DNA from: Rikenellaceae bacterium
GTDB lineage: Bacteria > Bacteroidota > Bacteroidia > Bacteroidales > Rikenellaceae
Assembly (NCBI GenBank): GCA_017463585.1
Contig: JAFTOX010000013.1
Span: 62,001 to 126,000 of the forward strand
Length of the DNA stretch: 64,000 bases
Direction: 5' to 3'
In this document: positions 61,536 to 64,000 of the stretch, in pieces
Numbering within the stretch: the stretch's first letter is position 1
How the letters are laid out: each line of letters begins with the position of its first letter
Made by a program: the position numbers and the translations under genes
Notes under the pieces: generated by a model
The model's input: the letters and a program-made list of their open reading frames with translations, nothing else
What the model was told of the DNA's origin: nothing
Databases searched by the model: none

Positions 61536-62458
61536 ACGATAGCATAACCCAATTGTTATTCAACGCCTTAGCGCAGCGACAGACGGTGGTTTTGCCCGGT
61601 ATCGGCTCGTTGCGTTTCAAGCGCATTGCGGCCAAACTCGAAGGCTCGACGCTCACTCCGCCACGCAATATGTTCCGCTATTCGAGTCGTGAGGAGGGTC
61701 GCTCGCTGCTCGATATGTTGATCTCGGCGGCGGACTGCTCGCGCGAGGAGGGCGAGGAGGCCTATCGCCGTTGGCTACGCCGTATCAAGCAGGGGCATTC
61801 GATTGTGATTGAGGGCGTTGGACGCATCGAGGAGGATTTCTTCAAGCCCTCGGACGAGCTTGAACAACTGCTTAATCCCGTCGCAAGTGCACCCATCACG
61901 ATCAAACGTCGTCGCTCGTGGCTAGGTGCGTGGATCACATTGGCGGCCGTTGCAGTTATTGGCGTTGCAGGCGCTGCGTGGTGGTACGTGCAAATGCAAC
62001 CCACATCGACTCCCGCAGTCGTTGCCCAAAAAGTAAAAAAGACTAAAACTGAGGTGGTTAAGATCGCCGAAAAGGTTGATAGCGTTGTGGCAGAACAGGT
62101 TGCAACCGAGGTCGCACCCGAAGTCGCACCCGAAGTCGCGCCCGAAGTCGCGCCCGTGCAAAAGGAGAGCGCGCCCGCTTCTGCACCCACTCCCGCTCCC
62201 GTTTCGACCGAGGTGGGAGAGATGACATCGGGAATGAGCTACGTGGTTATGGGCGTTTTCTCGACCGAGGAGAATGCACGTAAATACGTCACTCAGCTGG
62301 CGAAACGTGCGCCCGAGATCGGCTGTCGCATCTACCGTTTCCAAGGAGCAAAATTTATGGTGAGTGGTTTCGAGTCGGCTGACGGCGCTGCGGCAACGAC
62401 CTTTATCCGCGAGCACCGCACGCAGTTCCCCGATCTGTGGGCATACAAACGCAAGTAA
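61529..62458 (+). CDS. HU-like domain and SPOR domain membrane protein
   Basis: 309 residues, starting at GTG 61529, which overlaps the lgt stop by 7 bp. An HU/CCDC81-like domain (about 1-110: ALAQRQTVVLPGIGSLRFKR, IKQGHSIVIEGVGRIEEDFF) faces the cytoplasm. One membrane helix (about 133-152) follows. Then comes a periplasmic linker with EVAP repeats (about 192-207) and a C-terminal SPOR domain (YVVMGVFSTEENARKYVTQL, YRFQGAKFMVSGF). SPOR binds peptide-free glycan at division sites. This architecture is common in Bacteroidota. Confidence 0.88.
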   Translation: MVNDSITQLLFNALAQRQTVVLPGIGSLRFKRIAAKLEGSTLTPPRNMFRYSSREEGRSLLDMLISAADCSREEGEEAYRRWLRRIKQGHSIVIEGVGRIEEDFFKPSDELEQLLNPVASAPITIKRRRSWLGAWITLAAVAVIGVAGAAWWYVQMQPTSTPAVVAQKVKKTKTEVVKIAEKVDSVVAEQVATEVAPEVAPEVAPEVAPVQKESAPASAPTPAPVSTEVGEMTSGMSYVVMGVFSTEENARKYVTQLAKRAPEIGCRIYRFQGAKFMVSGFESADGAAATTFIREHRTQFPDLWAYKRK

Positions 62459-62477
62459 ACTTTTTTCATTTAACGAC

Positions 62478-62509
62478 AAAAATCGCACTCCACGCAGGGG
62501 TGCGATTTT
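62478..62509 (+). terminator. Terminator after HU/SPOR gene
   Basis: AAAATCGCA(C)TCC-ACGCA-GGGGTGCGATTTT stem followed by CGTT; a T-run is within the stem arm. Confidence 0.8.
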
Positions 62510-62510
62510 C

Positions 62511-62704
62511 GTTAATTCAAGATTCAGAATTCAAGATTGAGTTTGACTGCGAAGGCGGGCGCACGCGGTGGCGTGGGGCGGCGCGACTGAAAGTCGCGGG
62601 CGCCACCGCGTGTGTCGATTTCAAAGAAATCGCCAATCTCAATTCGCAATTCATCTTATCACTTTGAAAGCAAAGTAAACAATCTTGAATCTTGAATTTT
62701 GAAT
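62511..62704 (+). repeat. Hairpin repeat element, copy F
   Basis: Bounded by AATTCAAGATTC on the left and TTGAATCTTGAATTTTGAAT on the right, so inverted heptad ends. Outer stem CACGCGGTGGCG (62562-62573) pairs perfectly with CGCCACCGCGTG (62601-62612). The bulge is GGGGCGG, the inner hairpin CGCGACT-GAA-AGTCGCG (62582-62598). A second hairpin CGATTT/AAATCG follows (62616-62632). Its arms share no sequence with copy A or B yet keep the same layout. Its right end abuts the stop codon of the NtrC-like gene. Confidence 0.82.
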
Positions 62705-63859
62705 CTACAACACATTTCCTGCGGCGTAACGCTCGACGTCCGAGGCGGTTATGCGGTCGCCGCTGAGGATTATCAACCGTTCGACAACGTTGCGCAATTC
62801 ACGGATATTTCCACTCCAAGGCATTGCGCAGAGAAGTTCGACCGCCGACGCCTCGATCGGCTTTGGTGCAATCGCATACTCGCCACTGATCTTCTCGATA
62901 AAGTGTTCGACCAGCAGTGGAATATCCTCTCGTCGATCAGCCAACGCAGGTACCGAAATCACAATCACACTCAGTCGATGATAGAGATCCTCGCGGAAAT
63001 TTCCACGGCGAATCTCCTCACGCAGATTTTTGTTCGTCGCCGCCACCACACGCACATTGACATCAATATCGCGGTCGCTACCCACACGGCTGATCCGATT
63101 CTCCTGTAACGCCCGTAGCACCTTCGCCTGCGCCGAGAGGCTCATATCGCCAATCTCGTCCATAAAGAGCGTACCACCTGCTGCCTGCTCGAATTTACCT
63201 TTACGTTGTTTGACCGCCGAGGTGAAGGCTCCCTTCTCGTGCCCGAACAGCTCGCTCTCGATCAACTCCGAAGGTATCGCTGCACAATTAACCTCGACGA
63301 ACGGAGCTGCCGCACGTCGGCTCTTTTCGTGTAACCATCGGGCAACCAACTCCTTACCCGTTCCGTTTGCACCCGTAATCAACACCCGAGCCTCGGACGG
63401 GGCGACCTTGTCGATCAGCTCCCGAACGTGCGTTATCGCCTCCGACTCGCCCACTATCTGCTCAACCTTCGAGGCTCGTCGGCGTACCCGCATCGGCACC
63501 GCCACCTCAGGCTCGGGCTGGGGTGCTTCGCCTGCACTCTGCTCCGACACCTTGCGAATTGCGCCCAGCAGACGATTCATATCTATGGGGCGGGTCAGGA
63601 ACTCAGTTGCGCCCGACCGCACGGCATCGACCGCCGCCTCGACCGACGATTCGGGTGCAAGCACAATGAACGGAACCCCAACACGTGGCACGCTGTGTGC
63701 ATCATCGGTGAGTATAACATCGAAGGGCGAATGCGAACAAGCCTCCGCCGCAACGGCCGACGTGGCGGCACACTCGGTTGCATACCCTTCGTATTCGAGT
63801 CGCTCGCGCAGGGTGTTGCGCATACTTTTGGAGCGATCGACGATCAAAACCTTTGTCAT
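62705..63859 (-). CDS. NtrC-like AAA+ regulator with degenerate receiver and no HTH
   Basis: 384 residues from ATG 63859 (MTKVLIVDRSKSMRN); an upstream in-frame ATG would add sequence overlapping the promoter. The receiver-like domain (1-105) is shortened, has DR in place of the acidic pair and RP for KP. The sigma-54 AAA+ domain (about 145-380) has Walker A GANGTGKE, GAFTSA (usually GAFTGA) and Walker B GGTLFMDEIGD. The protein ends at AAGNVL, without the usual Fis-type DNA-binding domain. Confidence 0.88.
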   Translation of the reverse strand: MTKVLIVDRSKSMRNTLRERLEYEGYATECAATSAVAAEACSHSPFDVILTDDAHSVPRVGVPFIVLAPESSVEAAVDAVRSGATEFLTRPIDMNRLLGAIRKVSEQSAGEAPQPEPEVAVPMRVRRRASKVEQIVGESEAITHVRELIDKVAPSEARVLITGANGTGKELVARWLHEKSRRAAAPFVEVNCAAIPSELIESELFGHEKGAFTSAVKQRKGKFEQAAGGTLFMDEIGDMSLSAQAKVLRALQENRISRVGSDRDIDVNVRVVAATNKNLREEIRRGNFREDLYHRLSVIVISVPALADRREDIPLLVEHFIEKISGEYAIAPKPIEASAVELLCAMPWSGNIRELRNVVERLIILSGDRITASDVERYAAGNVL

Positions 63860-63864
63860 AAGTA

Positions 63865-63894
63865 TTGTAATAGTGAAAATTTTGTGTATTTTTG
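63865..63894 (+). promoter_or_regulatory. Rightward promoter leaving the window
   Basis: TTG (63865-63867), 19 nt, TATTTTTG (63887-63894): near-ideal Bacteroidota promoter on the plus strand. No start codon follows before position 64000, so its gene lies beyond the window. Confidence 0.65.
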
Positions 63895-63897
63895 CAC

Positions 63898-63927
63898 CAA
63901 AGTTAGCCAATCGTCCGTACAATCCAA
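63898..63927 (-). promoter_or_regulatory. Promoter of NtrC-like gene
   Basis: Minus strand TTG (63925-63927), 19 nt, TAACTTTG (63898-63905), 39 nt before the start at 63859. It is back to back with the rightward promoter, so the two may interfere. Confidence 0.62.
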
Positions 63928-64000
63928 ATCTTCGACGGGCGGGTGCTAAGTGCAAAATCGAACAAGCAAAGTAGCTGAAAACGAACTATTTCCGCCAACC

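Noticed and set aside
12657-62704. Integron attC sites as an explanation for the hairpin elements
   Set aside because: Variable stems with one-sided bulges suggested attC, but no GTTRRRY/RYYYAAC core sites, no cassettes and no integrase are visible.
12657-62704. CRISPR array
   Set aside because: Repeats are dispersed singly over 50 kb, with no spacers and no cas genes.

Overview
The window is a chromosomal segment of a Bacteroidota bacterium. Three things show this: recurring TAnnTTTG promoter boxes (the Bacteroidota -7 element), hallmark families (NigD-like lipoprotein, TamL, glutamine synthetase III, paired FKBP lipoproteins, an ECF sigma/Dma pair), and mostly absent Shine-Dalgarno sequences. 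The moderately high GC and gene content suggest Bacteroidales, possibly Rikenellaceae/Alistipes-like; that rank is inference. About 57 protein genes, two tRNAs, one riboswitch and a family of hairpin repeats are supported.

Layout. 1-2565: PH-like protein (cut by the window edge), ispD and an M23 peptidase in one minus-strand operon. 2719-12599: a peptidoglycan-recycling locus with two divergent arms. The minus arm is amidase, glycosyltransferase, DUF4922, SpoIID-like and AmpG-like permease; the plus arm is murK-murQ. 12855-14894: HerA-like ATPase and rpiB. 15068-17756: ECF sigma, Dma-type dual-membrane anti-sigma factor and NigD lipoprotein, with matching ECF-like promoters before the sigma gene and before nigD. 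18152-22905: metK with a SAM-II riboswitch leader, tamL, nitroreductase. 23070-28086: small genes, hydrolase, GNAT, gamma-carbonic anhydrase, a LytS/LytTR two-component pair and a Spy-like protein. 28162-31996: murein-peptide operon (NlpC/P60, Tat-exported dipeptide epimerase, transglutaminase). 32187-37881: lipoprotein, glnN, CAT-like acetyltransferase, two FKBP-type lipoproteins. 38076-41507: ychF, SIMPL protein, gltX. 41627-44618: prophage remnant (S24 repressor, small protein, terminase large subunit) beside tRNA-Gln. 44758-46026: nucleoside permease. 46097-55234: two chromate-transporter halves, a six-gene energy-converting-hydrogenase-related (Ehr) complex without NiFe ligands, and rsmE. 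55318-59525: M3 peptidase and a NarL-type two-component pair. 59796-62458: tRNA-Arg, a second repressor, lgt, HU/SPOR protein. 62705-63859: atypical NtrC-like regulator.

How the genes fit together. Envelope biology dominates: peptidoglycan turnover and recycling, murein-peptide catabolism, outer-membrane assembly (TamL), lipoprotein modification (lgt), a likely vesiculation/envelope regulator (sigma/Dma/NigD) and SPOR. The strongest under-described items are four. (1) A family of intergenic elements has TTGAATY heptad ends and a hairpin core; the arms differ in sequence but still pair, and a G-rich bulge is one-sided. The heptad tracts sit just after stop codons or terminators in a consistent orientation. 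(2) The Ehr complex has redox cysteines missing in both its NuoD-like and NuoB-like subunits. (3) A SpoIID-like protein without a recognisable signal peptide is encoded with AmpG, DUF4922 and a glycosyltransferase. (4) The sigma/Dma/NigD module has two matching ECF-like promoters with identical 17-nt spacers.
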